Assembly: GCA_018241505.1 (NCBI GenBank)
Contig: JAFEDS010000016.1
Span: 682,001-746,000 of the forward strand
Reading direction: 5' to 3'
DNA: 64,000 nt
DNA from: Pseudomonadota bacterium
Lineage (GTDB): Bacteria; Pseudomonadota; Gammaproteobacteria; Steroidobacterales; Steroidobacteraceae
Both the position numbers and the translations under genes were made by a program. The notes under the pieces were generated by a model, which was not told the DNA's origin, did not search any database, and saw nothing but the letters and a program-made list of their open reading frames with translations. Shown here piece by piece: positions 43,359 through 53,437 of this stretch. Within the stretch, counting starts at the first letter, position 1. Each line of letters starts with the position of its first letter.

Positions 43359-44672
43359 ATGACTGACGCCGACCTAGGGCCTCTGGCCGCAACGCCAGAG
43401 GCCATTCAACCCAGGAACTCGCCCGCGCGAATCTTATTCGCCAGCCTCATTGGCACCACTATCGAGTTCTTTGACTTCTACATCTACGCAACAGCCGCGG
43501 TACTGCTGTTCCCCAAGCTGTTTTTCCCGTCGAGCGATGCCAACGCCGCAACGCTGCAATCATTCGCAACCTTCGCGCTGGCCTTCTTCGCCCGGCCCGT
43601 CGGTTCGGCCATCTTTGGTCATTTCGGTGACCGCATCGGCCGCAAAGCGACTCTCGTTGCAGCGCTCCTCACGATGGGACTGTCAACCGTCGGCATCGGG
43701 CTCCTGCCGACCTACACCCAGATCGGAGTGGTAGCTCCCTTATTGCTCGCGCTACTGAGGTTGGGACAAGGGCTCGGCCTCGGAGGTGAATGGGGTGGCG
43801 CGGTGTTGCTGGCCACGGAAAATGCGCCACCCGGCAAACAAGCGCTCTATGGAATGTTTCCACAGCTCGGGGCACCGGTCGGGTTCATCCTTTCGTCCGC
43901 GACATTTCTATGGCTGAAGACAGGACTGACCAGTGAGCAACTCCTGAGTTGGGGTTGGCGAGTACCCTTCCTCGCCAGCGCGCTACTCGTCTTCTTCGGG
44001 CTGTATATCAGGTTGCGCCTGACTGAAACTCCGGCGTTCAAACGCGCGATGGCAAGACATGAGCGCGTCCGGGTTCCCATGCTTGCAGTCATCCGCGAGC
44101 ATCCAGTCACACTGATACTCGGGATGTTTGGTGCAACAGCGACCTTCGTCGTCTTCTATCTGATGACGGCTTTCGCGCTGAGTTGGGGGACGTCGCGACT
44201 CGGATATCCCCAGGCGGATTTTCTGATCTGGCAAATGATCGGCATGCTGTTCTTCGCCGCAACGATCCCTCTGTCGGCCTGGCTGGCCGACCGCATCGGC
44301 CGGCTGGAAGTACTGATCGGCGCGACCGTACTCATAATTGTGTTCGGATTTGTCTTCGCATCCCTGCTGGGTTCGGGAACAACGGGCGGCGCCCTGTCAT
44401 TCCTGTGCCTCGGACTCGCCGCGATGGGGCTGACCTATGGGCCCCTTGGAACAGCACTGGCTGAATTATTTCCGACGGCAATCCGGTTCACTGGTGCCTC
44501 GGTGACATTCAACCTGGCGGGCATCGTGGGCGGTTCCCTGACGCCGTACTTCGCGACGTATTTGGGAAACACCTACGGCTTACCCTACGTTGGCTACTAT
44601 CTCGCCGGTGCCGGTATAGTGACGCTCATTGCACTGGTCTCCATAAGGGCTCGCCATGCGCTGGAGAAATGA
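43359..44672 (+). CDS. MFS transporter, MHS (metabolite:H+ symporter) family
   Basis: A 437-residue carrier with twelve helices. GTTIEFFDFYIYATAAVLLF and LLALLRLGQGLGLGGEWGGA are the MHS signatures shared with ProP, ShiA and KgtP. The GDRIGRK loop lies between helices 2 and 3. The substrate is probably a carboxylate or osmolyte. The 3' end overlaps the cupin gene by 17 bp, suggesting co-expression. Confidence 0.92.
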   Translation: MTDADLGPLAATPEAIQPRNSPARILFASLIGTTIEFFDFYIYATAAVLLFPKLFFPSSDANAATLQSFATFALAFFARPVGSAIFGHFGDRIGRKATLVAALLTMGLSTVGIGLLPTYTQIGVVAPLLLALLRLGQGLGLGGEWGGAVLLATENAPPGKQALYGMFPQLGAPVGFILSSATFLWLKTGLTSEQLLSWGWRVPFLASALLVFFGLYIRLRLTETPAFKRAMARHERVRVPMLAVIREHPVTLILGMFGATATFVVFYLMTAFALSWGTSRLGYPQADFLIWQMIGMLFFAATIPLSAWLADRIGRLEVLIGATVLIIVFGFVFASLLGSGTTGGALSFLCLGLAAMGLTYGPLGTALAELFPTAIRFTGASVTFNLAGIVGGSLTPYFATYLGNTYGLPYVGYYLAGAGIVTLIALVSIRARHALEK

Positions 44673-45102
44673 CGGCATCCGCGTAGTCAGGAACAACGAG
44701 CTGGACGCCCGCACTGCCCAGACTCTGGGCATGCAACGTAGGGCCGCGGTCACTACCGAGCTCACCGGCGCAACCAAAATCTGGGCCGGCACGGTGACCA
44801 TTGAGCCCAAGGCCAAAACGGGCGCTCACCACCATGGCGACCTGGAAAGCGTCATCTATGTAGTCAATGGCGTGGCACGACTGCGATGGGGTGACCGGTT
44901 GGAGTTCGTCGCGGAGGCCGGCCCGGGCGACTTCATTTACGTTCCGCCGTATGTGCCCCACCAGGAAATCAACGCCAGCGAAGATCTGACACTGCATTGC
45001 GTACTGACACGCAGCGGTCAGCAGGGGCTCGTGGTCAATCTCGACATCGAGCCCGTCGAAGTACCCGAGCTCGTTCGCTGGATCGACGACCTACACTCTT
45101 AA
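44656..45102 (+). CDS. Cupin domain protein
   Basis: A 148-residue single-domain cupin: metal motif GAHHHGDLESVIYVVNGVAR (His-His/Glu) and the second motif GDFIYVPPYVPHQEINASED. Possible role as a small-ring isomerase, dioxygenase or sensor. It overlaps the MHS gene start-to-stop by 17 bp, so it could act on the transported compound. Confidence 0.85.
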   Translation: MRWRNDGIRVVRNNELDARTAQTLGMQRRAAVTTELTGATKIWAGTVTIEPKAKTGAHHHGDLESVIYVVNGVARLRWGDRLEFVAEAGPGDFIYVPPYVPHQEINASEDLTLHCVLTRSGQQGLVVNLDIEPVEVPELVRWIDDLHS

Positions 45103-45725
45103 CGTATATCCAGAATCTTGTGCGTCTGTAAGCTCAAACGCCATTGCGGGTGAGCCAGGCAATACGCCAGCGCCCGCTGGGTATTTTCCGCCTTGGCGGA
45201 GGAATCCAGGGGCTGCAGAAAGAAATGCTCGAACTCGAGCCCCTGAAAGCGCTCCGGTTCGGCGCCTACTTGCGGAAACACCAGTTTCAACTCGTTGCCT
45301 TTCAACAGCCGCAACTCACTGCCCGCCTTGGGGCTCACGGTGAGCCACAACTTCCCAGCGGGCGGATCCACCGTGCCGTTCGTCTCCACAGACACAAACC
45401 AGCCGGCACGATTGAACGCACTCAGCAATTCCGTATCGAGTTGCAGCAGCGGCTCCCCGCCCGTGCACACCACAAACGGCGGCACTGAAGAATCGGGCCA
45501 ATGCCGGGCGACCGCCGCAAACAGCTCGCCGGCGCTACCAAACTTCGTGCCACCCACAAAGTCGGTGTCGCACCAGCGTGAGCAGCCGCCGGGGCCTTTG
45601 TCGCGATCACGCTCGAGGCCGGTCCACAGGTTGCACCCTGCAAAGCGCAAAAACACCGCCGGGCGGCCCGCGTGAGCGCCCTCGCCTTGCAAGGTGTAAA
45701 AGATCTCCTTGACCGCGTAGCTCAC
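45099..45725 (-). CDS. queE: 7-carboxy-7-deazaguanine synthase
   Basis: A 208-residue radical SAM enzyme. The 4Fe-4S motif is CNLWTG...CSRWCD (Cys31, Cys48, Cys52), the longer CX16CX2C spacing of E. coli-type Que[10 protein letters not shown] is the GGE motif. It makes CDG in queuosine biosynthesis. The GTG at 45725 overlaps queC's TGA (GTGA) and is preferred over a long in-frame extension inside queC. It overlaps the cupin gene end by 4 bp. Confidence 0.93.
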   Translation of the reverse strand: MSYAVKEIFYTLQGEGAHAGRPAVFLRFAGCNLWTGLERDRDKGPGGCSRWCDTDFVGGTKFGSAGELFAAVARHWPDSSVPPFVVCTGGEPLLQLDTELLSAFNRAGWFVSVETNGTVDPPAGKLWLTVSPKAGSELRLLKGNELKLVFPQVGAEPERFQGLEFEHFFLQPLDSSAKAENTQRALAYCLAHPQWRLSLQTHKILDIR

Positions 45726-46447
45726 TTCAATGGGCCGGTGAGAATGCGCGCCGCCAGCGGGTCCGGCGCCCCGAGCTCGGCGAACCCTTTCGCGCGCAAC
45801 GTACAAGAGTCACACAACCCGCACGGCACCCCATTCGAATCCGGGTCGTAGCAACTACTCGTCAATCCGAAGTCGACACCCAATGCGAGCCCACGCGCAA
45901 TAATCTGCGCCTTGCTGAGCTCTATCAGCGGTGTATGTATTTTCAACCGCTGACTGCCCTCCACCCCCGCGCGGGTGGCCAGGTTGGCCATGCGCTCGTA
46001 CGCGGCGATGAACTCCGGACGACAGTCGGGATAGCCGCTGTAGTCGAGAGCGTTCACGCCAATGAAAATATCCTGGGCGCCGAGCGTTTCCGCCCAGCCC
46101 AGCGCGAATGACAGGAAAATAGTGTTGCGGGCCGGTACATACGTGATCGGTATTCCCGTCGACATTGCCTCCGTGGAGCGCCCCTTGGGCACATCGATGT
46201 CGGCAGTGAGCGCCGAGCCACCAAACTGGCGCAAGTCGATATCAACAATGACGTGCTTGCGTACCGCCATGCGCTCGGCAATGCGCCGGGCGAATTCCAG
46301 CTCGACCACATGCCTCTGTCCGTAGCGGAAGGACATGGCATAGGGCTCGAAACCCTCGGACCGGGCAATTGCGAGGGTCGTGGTCGAGTCGAGTCCTCCG
46401 CTGAGAAGGACGATGGCGCTTCGGGATTTATTGGGGGGCTGGGTCAC
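45722..46447 (-). CDS. queC: 7-cyano-7-deazaguanine synthase
   Basis: A 241-residue ATP-dependent amidoligase: PP-loop [16 protein letters not shown] near residue 16, [18 protein letters not shown], and the zinc Cys cluster [17 protein letters not shown]. It converts CDG to preQ0 in the queuosine pathway. Downstream queE is coupled by the overlap. Confidence 0.96.
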   Translation of the reverse strand: MTQPPNKSRSAIVLLSGGLDSTTTLAIARSEGFEPYAMSFRYGQRHVVELEFARRIAERMAVRKHVIVDIDLRQFGGSALTADIDVPKGRSTEAMSTGIPITYVPARNTIFLSFALGWAETLGAQDIFIGVNALDYSGYPDCRPEFIAAYERMANLATRAGVEGSQRLKIHTPLIELSKAQIIARGLALGVDFGLTSSCYDPDSNGVPCGLCDSCTLRAKGFAELGAPDPLAARILTGPLK

Positions 46448-46458
46448 AGCCCCGAACT

Positions 46459-47373
46459 CTACTTAAGGGCGTCGTTCAGCACAAACGCGAGCCTCACACC
46501 CGCCTTGCTCAACTGGTCGGCGACGACACTCTTGGCATTTTTGACGTATGGCGCCGGCAGCGTGTAAATGCCGTTCGCCCCGGCGGCCGGCAGCGGCCCA
46601 TAGATGTTTACCTTGGAAACTGAATAGGTCTCGATCGCCCAATCGTTGGCTGTGCCGGCCGACCACTGCCGACGCTTCGCGGCCGTGATCTTTTTGATCA
46701 GCTTATTGGCAACCGTCGTCGCACTCTTACCCTGCACAGCGACAAACTGAGTGTCCCAGAAACCGTGCAACTCGCCCGAGCTCTTGCCCGCGCTCTTGGG
46801 CAAAGCCGGCACGGCCCGCACTTTCTTATCGTTGCCGCCCCTGTCGTTGGCGTCGCTGGAGTGCAGCGGTTGGTGCAGGTCGCCAACGAAGTGAAGAATG
46901 AACTGCAATGCGAACAGGCGCTCCTGCGGATTGGTTGCGGGATCGCGCAACTCGGCAACAAACTCATTGATCTTGTCCACCACACAATCATTGGGCGGAC
47001 CGTTGAACGCCGTCGCACCATTCAACGGTGGCTCGCCGAAGCAGGCTGCCTTCAGATCGGGTGGCCCGGAGATCTGCAGGTCAACAAAATGCCAGTTGTG
47101 GGTCTGGTTGTAATTGGCGGTGTTCTTCGCCCGGTAGTGATCCGCCCAGGTTGCCTCCGAGTCGATGTTCGTAGTCGTCGTGAGCTGCGTGGTGTCGCTC
47201 GCCAGCAGGGTGTTGACCTTGGTCGCCACCGCCGGATCCAGGTAGTGTTTGGCAATCAGTGCCGCCACTTCGTGACCTTCGTCGCCCCACGCGAATGCCG
47301 GCGTTGTCACACAGGAAAGTGTTACCATGGATCCCAGTGCCGCAACGGCCGAAGTCAACTTTCCAAAGCGCAT
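46459..47373 (-). CDS. S1/P1 nuclease family phosphoesterase
   Basis: A 304-residue exported nuclease. The signal peptide ends TTPAFA so the mature protein begins with Trp29, which supplies a zinc ligand in this family (WGDEGHEV). Further ligands are in [28 protein letters not shown] and ELHGFWD. It probably cleaves single-stranded nucleic acids in the periplasm. Its start codon coincides with the preferred start of the divergent acyltransferase. Confidence 0.93.
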   Translation of the reverse strand: MRFGKLTSAVAALGSMVTLSCVTTPAFAWGDEGHEVAALIAKHYLDPAVATKVNTLLASDTTQLTTTTNIDSEATWADHYRAKNTANYNQTHNWHFVDLQISGPPDLKAACFGEPPLNGATAFNGPPNDCVVDKINEFVAELRDPATNPQERLFALQFILHFVGDLHQPLHSSDANDRGGNDKKVRAVPALPKSAGKSSGELHGFWDTQFVAVQGKSATTVANKLIKKITAAKRRQWSAGTANDWAIETYSVSKVNIYGPLPAAGANGIYTLPAPYVKNAKSVVADQLSKAGVRLAFVLNDALK

Positions 47374-48542
47374 TGTCCTCTCCTATCAGTACCCGGGCGA
47401 ATGGACTCGACACGCTGCGCGCGGCGGCCATTGCCCTGGTGTTCATGAACCACTACATGGCGTTTGTCAGCTCCGAACCGACCTTCGGATGGGGCAGCGT
47501 CGTGGGCTGGACGGGTGTCGACCTGTTCTTCGTCCTGAGCGGCTACCTGATCGCGAATCAGCTTTTCGCCGGACTCGCCCGCGGCGCGACACTCTCGCCC
47601 CGCCTGTTTTATGCCCGACGCGCGTTCCGCACACTGCCGGCCTTCTGGGTGGTCCTCAGCCTGTACTTCCTGTTTCCCGCCTTCATGGGAGGCAACACAC
47701 CGCCACCCCTGTGGCGATTCCTGACTTTCACCCAGAACCTGGGACTGCATGGCGGTACGGCGTTTTCCCACGCATGGTCTCTCTGTATTGAAGAACAGTT
47801 CTATCTCATCCTGCCTCTGCTGCTGGTTGCGGGAGCGCGCTTCTCCTGTAACCGCAGCCAGGGATGGACACTGGTCCTGGCGTTGTTGCTGGTCGGTGTC
47901 GTCTCCCGCTCGCTTCTGTGGAACACCTACGGTCCCGACAAACCCGGCTACTATCCCCACATCTACTATTCAACTCTGTGTCGATTTGATGAATTCTTGC
48001 CGGGCGTCGCGACCGCGATGTTGAAGAACTTCCACCGGCCGCTCTGGCAACGCATCACACGTTGGGGACACTTCTGGACGTTGATCGGTGCCGCAGCGGT
48101 CGCAACGATGCTGTACTGCGTGGATCGGTTCTATAACATCGACGGCTACGGCTACACGTTCTTCATGACGGCCGCGGGTTACTCACTCAATGCCATGGCA
48201 TTCGCGCTGCTGGTCATTGCGGCATTGAGTCCCAACTCCTGGCTTTCCCGTATCCGCATCCCGGGGGCCTATCACATCGCGCTGTGGTCCTACTCCACCT
48301 ACCTGTCGCACAAGGCGGTGCAAATGATCCTGGCGCGTAACCTCAAACCTTTGCAGCTACCGCCGTTCGCGCTGGCGTGCATCATCCTGGCCACCGCGAT
48401 CGTCATCGGAGCCCTGCTCTACTACCTGGTGGAGCGGCCGTTCATGGCCTTGCGCGACCGCCGGGTCCCCAGTAACTTCATTGGCCATGGCACGAGTGTT
48501 TATCACCGGCTCAGCCGACGGCCTGGGACAGATGGCGGCTGA
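47373..48542 (+). CDS. Acyltransferase 3 family membrane protein
   Basis: A 389-residue multi-helix acyltransferase of the OafA/YrhL type: the first helix RANGLDTLRAAAIALVFMNH, WTGVDLFFVLSGYLIA, FYARRAFRTLPAFWVVL, HAWSLCIEEQFYLILPLLLV. It likely modifies a cell-surface glycan. The start is uncertain: a TTG at 47373 gives a normal-length leader, but it shares a base with the S1/P1 nuclease start on the other strand, so the promoter must lie inside that gene. Confidence 0.82.
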   Translation: MSSPISTRANGLDTLRAAAIALVFMNHYMAFVSSEPTFGWGSVVGWTGVDLFFVLSGYLIANQLFAGLARGATLSPRLFYARRAFRTLPAFWVVLSLYFLFPAFMGGNTPPPLWRFLTFTQNLGLHGGTAFSHAWSLCIEEQFYLILPLLLVAGARFSCNRSQGWTLVLALLLVGVVSRSLLWNTYGPDKPGYYPHIYYSTLCRFDEFLPGVATAMLKNFHRPLWQRITRWGHFWTLIGAAAVATMLYCVDRFYNIDGYGYTFFMTAAGYSLNAMAFALLVIAALSPNSWLSRIRIPGAYHIALWSYSTYLSHKAVQMILARNLKPLQLPPFALACIILATAIVIGALLYYLVERPFMALRDRRVPSNFIGHGTSVYHRLSRRPGTDGG

Positions 48543-49275
48543 GCTTCTGGTTGCCGCAGGACACCGTGTGGTCCTGCACGCCCGCAATCCGCAAAGAGCG
48601 GATGTGGCTCTTGCAAAAAACCCCGACGCTGAAGCTGTCGTCGTTGGCGATTTGTCGAGTATCGAACAGACCTACTCCGTGGCTGACGAGATCAACCGGC
48701 TCGGTCAGTTTGACGCCGTCATCCACAACGCGGGAATCGGTTACCGCGAGAATCGCCGGATCGCAAGCGTCGACGGCCTGCCACTCGTGTTTGCAGTAAA
48801 TGCCCTTGCACCGTACATCCTGACGGCGCTGATCAAGAAGCCTGCCCGACTCGTCTATCTCAGCTCCGGGATGCACCACGGCGCGCATGCGAACCTGGAT
48901 GACCTCGAGTGGAAGAAGCGCTCATGGAACGGCTCCAGCGCCTACGCCGAATCCAAACTGCTGGATGTCTTCCTCGCCTTCGCTGTGGCCCGGCTATGGC
49001 CGGGAGTGCTTTCCAACGCCGTGGAACCAGGTTGGGTGGCCACCAGGATGGGAGGACCGGGTGCGCCCGACGACCTCGCGGCTGGGCCGAAAACACAGGT
49101 ATGGCTCGCCGTCAGCAACGATCCGGAGGCGAAGGTCACCGGTGGGTACTTCTATCATAAGAAGCCGCGTAAACCGAACCCGGAAGCCTCGGTCACGGCA
49201 GTCCAGGACCGGTTCCTCGCCGAATGCGAGCGCATGTCGGGCGTGAAGCTGTCCGCTACTTCATTGTCACACTGA
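48487..49275 (+). CDS. SDR family oxidoreductase
   Basis: A 262-residue short-chain dehydrogenase: ARVFITGSADGLGQMAAELL, HNAGIGYREN, LVYLSSGMHHG and the catalytic YAESK. The active-site Ser is in LSSGM. The 5' end overlaps the acyltransferase gene by 56 bp and the 3' end overlaps the convergent TonB receptor by 20 bp. Substrate unknown. Confidence 0.88.
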   Translation: MARVFITGSADGLGQMAAELLVAAGHRVVLHARNPQRADVALAKNPDAEAVVVGDLSSIEQTYSVADEINRLGQFDAVIHNAGIGYRENRRIASVDGLPLVFAVNALAPYILTALIKKPARLVYLSSGMHHGAHANLDDLEWKKRSWNGSSAYAESKLLDVFLAFAVARLWPGVLSNAVEPGWVATRMGGPGAPDDLAAGPKTQVWLAVSNDPEAKVTGGYFYHKKPRKPNPEASVTAVQDRFLAECERMSGVKLSATSLSH

Positions 49276-51376
49276 ATCCGCCCAGGACGTTGAATCCCGG
49301 ACCCGGTTCGAAGTACCGGCTGTTGCCGTCATCCACGATGACGGACCCGACGTAACGGCGGTTGAGAAGATTGTTCAGGCGCAGAAATGCGTTGAACCTG
49401 AATTGCCGCAACTCGATCCCATAGCCACCGTCCAACCCTGCCACGGCATACGCGGGGGCGTATACGCTGTTGACGTCATTTACGGCCACATTACTGACGT
49501 ATTGTGCGCTCGCGCTGGCATGCCAGCCGGTTTCTGCGCCCCAGCGAAGCTGCGCATACACATTGTTCTTGGGCACACCGGGCAACCGATTGCCTGCAGT
49601 TACCAATACAGTTGGTTTCGCACACGGCGCCGCCACGCAGGTCAGATACGCATCGCTGTAGTGAGCATCGACGTACGTGTAGGCAAGCTGCAGACGCCAG
49701 TCGGGCGCCAGCCGATAGTTGAGAGAATACTCAGCGCCCTGCCGCCGGGTGCGGCCACTGTTCTGAAAGGTTGAACGGCCGCCGATATTGGTGTCGACAA
49801 CAATCTCCTGGCGCGTGAGCGCCTGGAACACCGCAAACTCCGCCGTGATGTCCGGATCGATAGCAATCTTGACGCCGAGCTCGGTGTTGTTGCTGCGAGC
49901 CGGCCGCAGGTCGAGATTCAAGCCGGAAGTGCCATCGGGGCGATAAGCCAACTCGGAACCCAGCGGCGTCTGAAAACCCTGTCCGAACGAGGCATACAGG
50001 CGCAACCAATCCGCCGGCTTGAACACCAGGCCGGCCACGGGGGAGGTCGCACCGTAAGTGATCTCGCCGCTGTCGTCCTTGTTGGTGGCGGTAATGTAGT
50101 GATCGTTCGAAGTAAAGTTCACATCGCTGTGGCGTACACCCACCATGGCCGACCACATGCTGGCGAAATCCCAGGTCCCCTGGGCATACTCGTCGATGTT
50201 GTGCACGATGTTGTTTTCGTTGCGGCGCATGGCACCCTGGACGCCGAGCGTCGCGCCAACGAAGTTATTGTAGCCGCGGCGCAGCTCATTCTGATTGTCG
50301 TAGCTGACACCCACCACCCAGCTCATGGGCCGGTCGAACATATCGCCCTTCCAGGACCAGCGGGCGTCGCCACCTCCATACTGCCGGTTCAAAGCCACGA
50401 CCCCGCCGGCACTTCCCGGCGCCCCCTGGGAGGCGGACGGAATCGACAGGAACTGCTGAACGATGCGATGCCCACCATACCCCAGCAACCGCACGGACTG
50501 CTGCTCATTGAGGGTCAGGTCGTACACCAACCCGACCTGTTGCTGCTGCAAGCTCTTGCGCGTGTTGAACCGAGTCGCCGCGGGATCGGTGGACTCCGGG
50601 TCAGCGGCAAACTCCTGGGGCGTCAGACCCAGGGGGTCCTGCGCATTCGGTCTGGCCACGACATTGGCAATGAGGGCCAGGTGGTTGGCATCGTTGAACG
50701 AGTAGTCCACCTTGCCATTGAATGAATCATTTTTCGCGGCACTGTGCTCGCGAAAGCCAGCCACCTGGAAATGCGAGTAGTCGAGGTTGTAACCCAGCGC
50801 CCCGATGGCGCCCAGCGCGTTCAGGCTGGCACGCAGGTTGTCAAAACTGCCATACGCAACGGCGCTCCGCAGCCGCAACGGCCCACTACCCGTGGCCGTG
50901 AAGAGTTGAATGACGCCGCCCGCGGAGTTTCCGTACAGGGCGGAGAAAGGCCCGCGCAGAATTTCCACTCGCGAGGCGGAATCCAGGTTGAATTGGGATA
51001 CCTGCCCCTGCCCGTCCGGGCCCGTAGCCGGGATGCCATCCTGATAGACGCGCACACCGCGAATACCGAATGCCGAGTTGGCGCCGATACCGCGAATGGA
51101 TACCTGCTGATCCTGCGCGTAGTTATTCCGGTTGCGGGCCAGCAATCCAGGGACGCTGGACACGTCGTCAGCGAGGTTCACACCGAGCGCGTCGTTGCGG
51201 AGCTGCTCGGCCGACACGCTGCTGATGGCAGCCGGAATGTTGAAGGGATCAACCGCGATTCGGGTTGCCGTGACGACGACTTCGTGGAGCGTCGGCGAGT
51301 CTGACTCCGCGGCGGCGATGGCCAACGCCGGGCCTCCCGTGGCGCACAGAACCAGCGCAATTGCGCGTTTTTTCAT
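49256..51376 (-). CDS. TonB-dependent receptor
   Basis: A 706-residue outer-membrane receptor: signal KKRAIALVLCATGGPALAIA, TonB box LHEVVVTATR, plug with QVSIRGIGANSAFGIRGVRV and SRVEILRGPFSALYGNSAGG, and a barrel ending NLLNRRYVGSVIVDDG then an aromatic GGFSVTMK. The subgroup resembles receptors for small organic ligands. It is divergent from an amidohydrolase with a perfect 17-bp dyad between them. The ATG at 51376 yields the signal peptide; a longer in-frame start at 51529 does not. Confidence 0.92.
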   Translation of the reverse strand: MKKRAIALVLCATGGPALAIAAAESDSPTLHEVVVTATRIAVDPFNIPAAISSVSAEQLRNDALGVNLADDVSSVPGLLARNRNNYAQDQQVSIRGIGANSAFGIRGVRVYQDGIPATGPDGQGQVSQFNLDSASRVEILRGPFSALYGNSAGGVIQLFTATGSGPLRLRSAVAYGSFDNLRASLNALGAIGALGYNLDYSHFQVAGFREHSAAKNDSFNGKVDYSFNDANHLALIANVVARPNAQDPLGLTPQEFAADPESTDPAATRFNTRKSLQQQQVGLVYDLTLNEQQSVRLLGYGGHRIVQQFLSIPSASQGAPGSAGGVVALNRQYGGGDARWSWKGDMFDRPMSWVVGVSYDNQNELRRGYNNFVGATLGVQGAMRRNENNIVHNIDEYAQGTWDFASMWSAMVGVRHSDVNFTSNDHYITATNKDDSGEITYGATSPVAGLVFKPADWLRLYASFGQGFQTPLGSELAYRPDGTSGLNLDLRPARSNNTELGVKIAIDPDITAEFAVFQALTRQEIVVDTNIGGRSTFQNSGRTRRQGAEYSLNYRLAPDWRLQLAYTYVDAHYSDAYLTCVAAPCAKPTVLVTAGNRLPGVPKNNVYAQLRWGAETGWHASASAQYVSNVAVNDVNSVYAPAYAVAGLDGGYGIELRQFRFNAFLRLNNLLNRRYVGSVIVDDGNSRYFEPGPGFNVLGGFSVTMK

Positions 51377-51439
51377 TGACAGCGGACACTCCGACGGCAC
51401 GCGGGCGCGGATGCTAGCATGCGGGTTCGCGGCCTGACG

Positions 51440-51456
51440 TTCATGATTTTCATGAA
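51440..51456. promoter_or_regulatory. Perfect 17-bp dyad TTCATGATTTTCATGAA
   Basis: Seven-base arms around TTT lie between the divergent TonB receptor (start 51376) and amidohydrolase (start 51483). The position is ideal for an operator that governs both. The protein that would bind is not evident nearby. Confidence 0.55.
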
Positions 51457-51482
51457 TTTTCACTCCTCTCGAGGATTCTTGG

Positions 51483-53429
51483 ATGAATACATTGCTGGTA
51501 GCACTGCTGTTGGCCACTGCCGAGCGCAAGGACCAGATCCTGATTCAAGGCATCAACCAGGGCTCCCAGACCGTGGCGCCGCAGGGTCCTGATTCAGCGC
51601 GAGCCGAGTTTTCTTTCAATGATCGCGGCCGGGGCGATCACATCATTGCCACCTGGAAGCTCGATGCCGCAGGCGTCCCGATCGAGTATTCCGGGAGCGG
51701 CAACGACTACATGAAATCCCCCGTCTCCGAGACGTTCAACCTCTCCGGTGGCAAAGCCAAATGGCACAGCCGATCCGAGCAGGGCGAAATCGCGGTGAAG
51801 GGCGAAAGCTTCTACATTCCTGCCAACCCGCCACCGGAATTCATGGGCGTCCTGGCTCGCGCGCTGTTGAAGTCTCCCCATCACGCCCTTCCACTCTTGC
51901 CCGCCGGTGAAGCACACATTACGGCGGTTGGAACCAGCGGCGAGCTGACGCTGTATCACATTACGGGTCTGGACTTTAGTCCAACACCCATCTGGCTCGA
52001 CCACGATGGCAACATGGGTGCCTCGATTTCGGGCTGGGTCTCCGTGGTTCCGACCGCCCGGGTTGCGACCGTCGGAAAACTGACTACCGAACAGAGCAAG
52101 GCCGACACCGCCTGGGCGGCCAATCTGGCAAAACAACTCACCCACATTCCGACAGGCGACCTGCTCATCCGTAACGCCCGTGTGTTCGACCCCCGGGATC
52201 TGTCAGTCACACCCGGGACGAGCGTGTTGGTACGCACCGGCCACATTGTTCGTGTGAGCCCCGACACCGCGATGAAGGCGGCCCAGGGCGCGGAGGTCAT
52301 TGATGCTCACGGCAGGTTCCTGATGCCGGGGCTGTGGGACAACCATCAACACTTCTCCGGCAACGATGGGCCACTCGATCTCGCGAACGGCATCACCAGC
52401 GCCCGGGACATGGCGAATGACCTGGACGAGTTTCCGGCCCGCGTAGCCCGATACGACGCGGGCACGGAGTTGGGCCCACGCGTGTTCAAAGCAGGCATCA
52501 TCGACGGCACCGGCCCCCTGGCGGGTCCCACACGCATGCGAGTTGATACACCCGCGGAAGCGCTGAAGGATGTGGCCTGGTACGCCGATCACGGCTATGG
52601 ACAGATCAAAATCTACTCCTCCGTCAAACCCGAGCTCGTGCCACTCATAGCGGATGCGGCCCACGCTCGCGGGCTGCGCGTAAGCGGCCACGTACCTGCT
52701 TTCATGTCGGCACAGATGTTTGTGGAGGCCGGTGCGGATGAGCTCCAGCACCTGAACTTCATTGTATTGAATTTTCTGTTTGACCAGGTGAAGGATACCC
52801 GAGGCACCGCTCGGTTCACTGCCGTAGGCGAGCACGCACATGAGCTGGGCCCGGATAATCCCAAGGTTCAGGCGTTCGTCCGCTTCCTGAAAGTCCATCA
52901 CACCGTGCTCGATCCCACCCTGAGCATTTTCGAAAGTATGTTCTCGGGCGATCCGGCCGGCCCGCCATTGGGGCTCGAGAAAATCGTGCCGCGCTTTCCG
53001 GCCCAGGTGCGGCGCAATCAGCTTTCTGGTGCGCTGGCCGTGCCAAAGGACCAGGAGGCTGCCTATAAAGAGGCATTCCCGGCAATGCTGCGCCTGTTGA
53101 AAATGCTCTCGGACGCCGGAATCACCATCGTGCCCGGGACGGACGCGCTGTCGGGGTATACGCTCCTGCACGAGCTGGAGTTGTACGCCCGTGCGGGCAT
53201 TCCACCGGCGCAGGTGCTCAGAATGGCCACCCTGACGTCAGCCCAGGTTGTGGGTGCGGACCGCGAGCGCGGTACGATTGCTGCTGGCAAACTGGCCGAC
53301 ATGGTGCTGATCGACGGCGATCCCACCGCACGCATTGAGGACATTCACAACGCCACGCTCGTTTTCAAAGGTGGGAACATCTATCAGCCGGCGCAGATTG
53401 AGACGGCGCTGGGCATCGCTCCCAAATGA
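51483..53429 (+). CDS. Amidohydrolase family protein, imidazolonepropionase-like
   Basis: A 648-residue metal-dependent hydrolase. An N-terminal beta domain precedes the amidohydrolase barrel at about residue 225 (TGDLLIRNARVFDPRDLSVT). Metal ligands are visible in MPGLWDNHQHF, Lys in YGQIKIYSSV, His in RVSGHVPAF and ADELQHLNF, Asp in VPGTDALSG. The composite cyclases/prolidases of this group often hydrolyse small exogenous amides or peptides. GAGGA lies 7 bp before ATG 51483. It is followed by DUF427 with an overlapping-type junction. Confidence 0.9.
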   Translation: MNTLLVALLLATAERKDQILIQGINQGSQTVAPQGPDSARAEFSFNDRGRGDHIIATWKLDAAGVPIEYSGSGNDYMKSPVSETFNLSGGKAKWHSRSEQGEIAVKGESFYIPANPPPEFMGVLARALLKSPHHALPLLPAGEAHITAVGTSGELTLYHITGLDFSPTPIWLDHDGNMGASISGWVSVVPTARVATVGKLTTEQSKADTAWAANLAKQLTHIPTGDLLIRNARVFDPRDLSVTPGTSVLVRTGHIVRVSPDTAMKAAQGAEVIDAHGRFLMPGLWDNHQHFSGNDGPLDLANGITSARDMANDLDEFPARVARYDAGTELGPRVFKAGIIDGTGPLAGPTRMRVDTPAEALKDVAWYADHGYGQIKIYSSVKPELVPLIADAAHARGLRVSGHVPAFMSAQMFVEAGADELQHLNFIVLNFLFDQVKDTRGTARFTAVGEHAHELGPDNPKVQAFVRFLKVHHTVLDPTLSIFESMFSGDPAGPPLGLEKIVPRFPAQVRRNQLSGALAVPKDQEAAYKEAFPAMLRLLKMLSDAGITIVPGTDALSGYTLLHELELYARAGIPPAQVLRMATLTSAQVVGADRERGTIAAGKLADMVLIDGDPTARIEDIHNATLVFKGGNIYQPAQIETALGIAPK

Positions 53430-53437
53430 GGCACACC

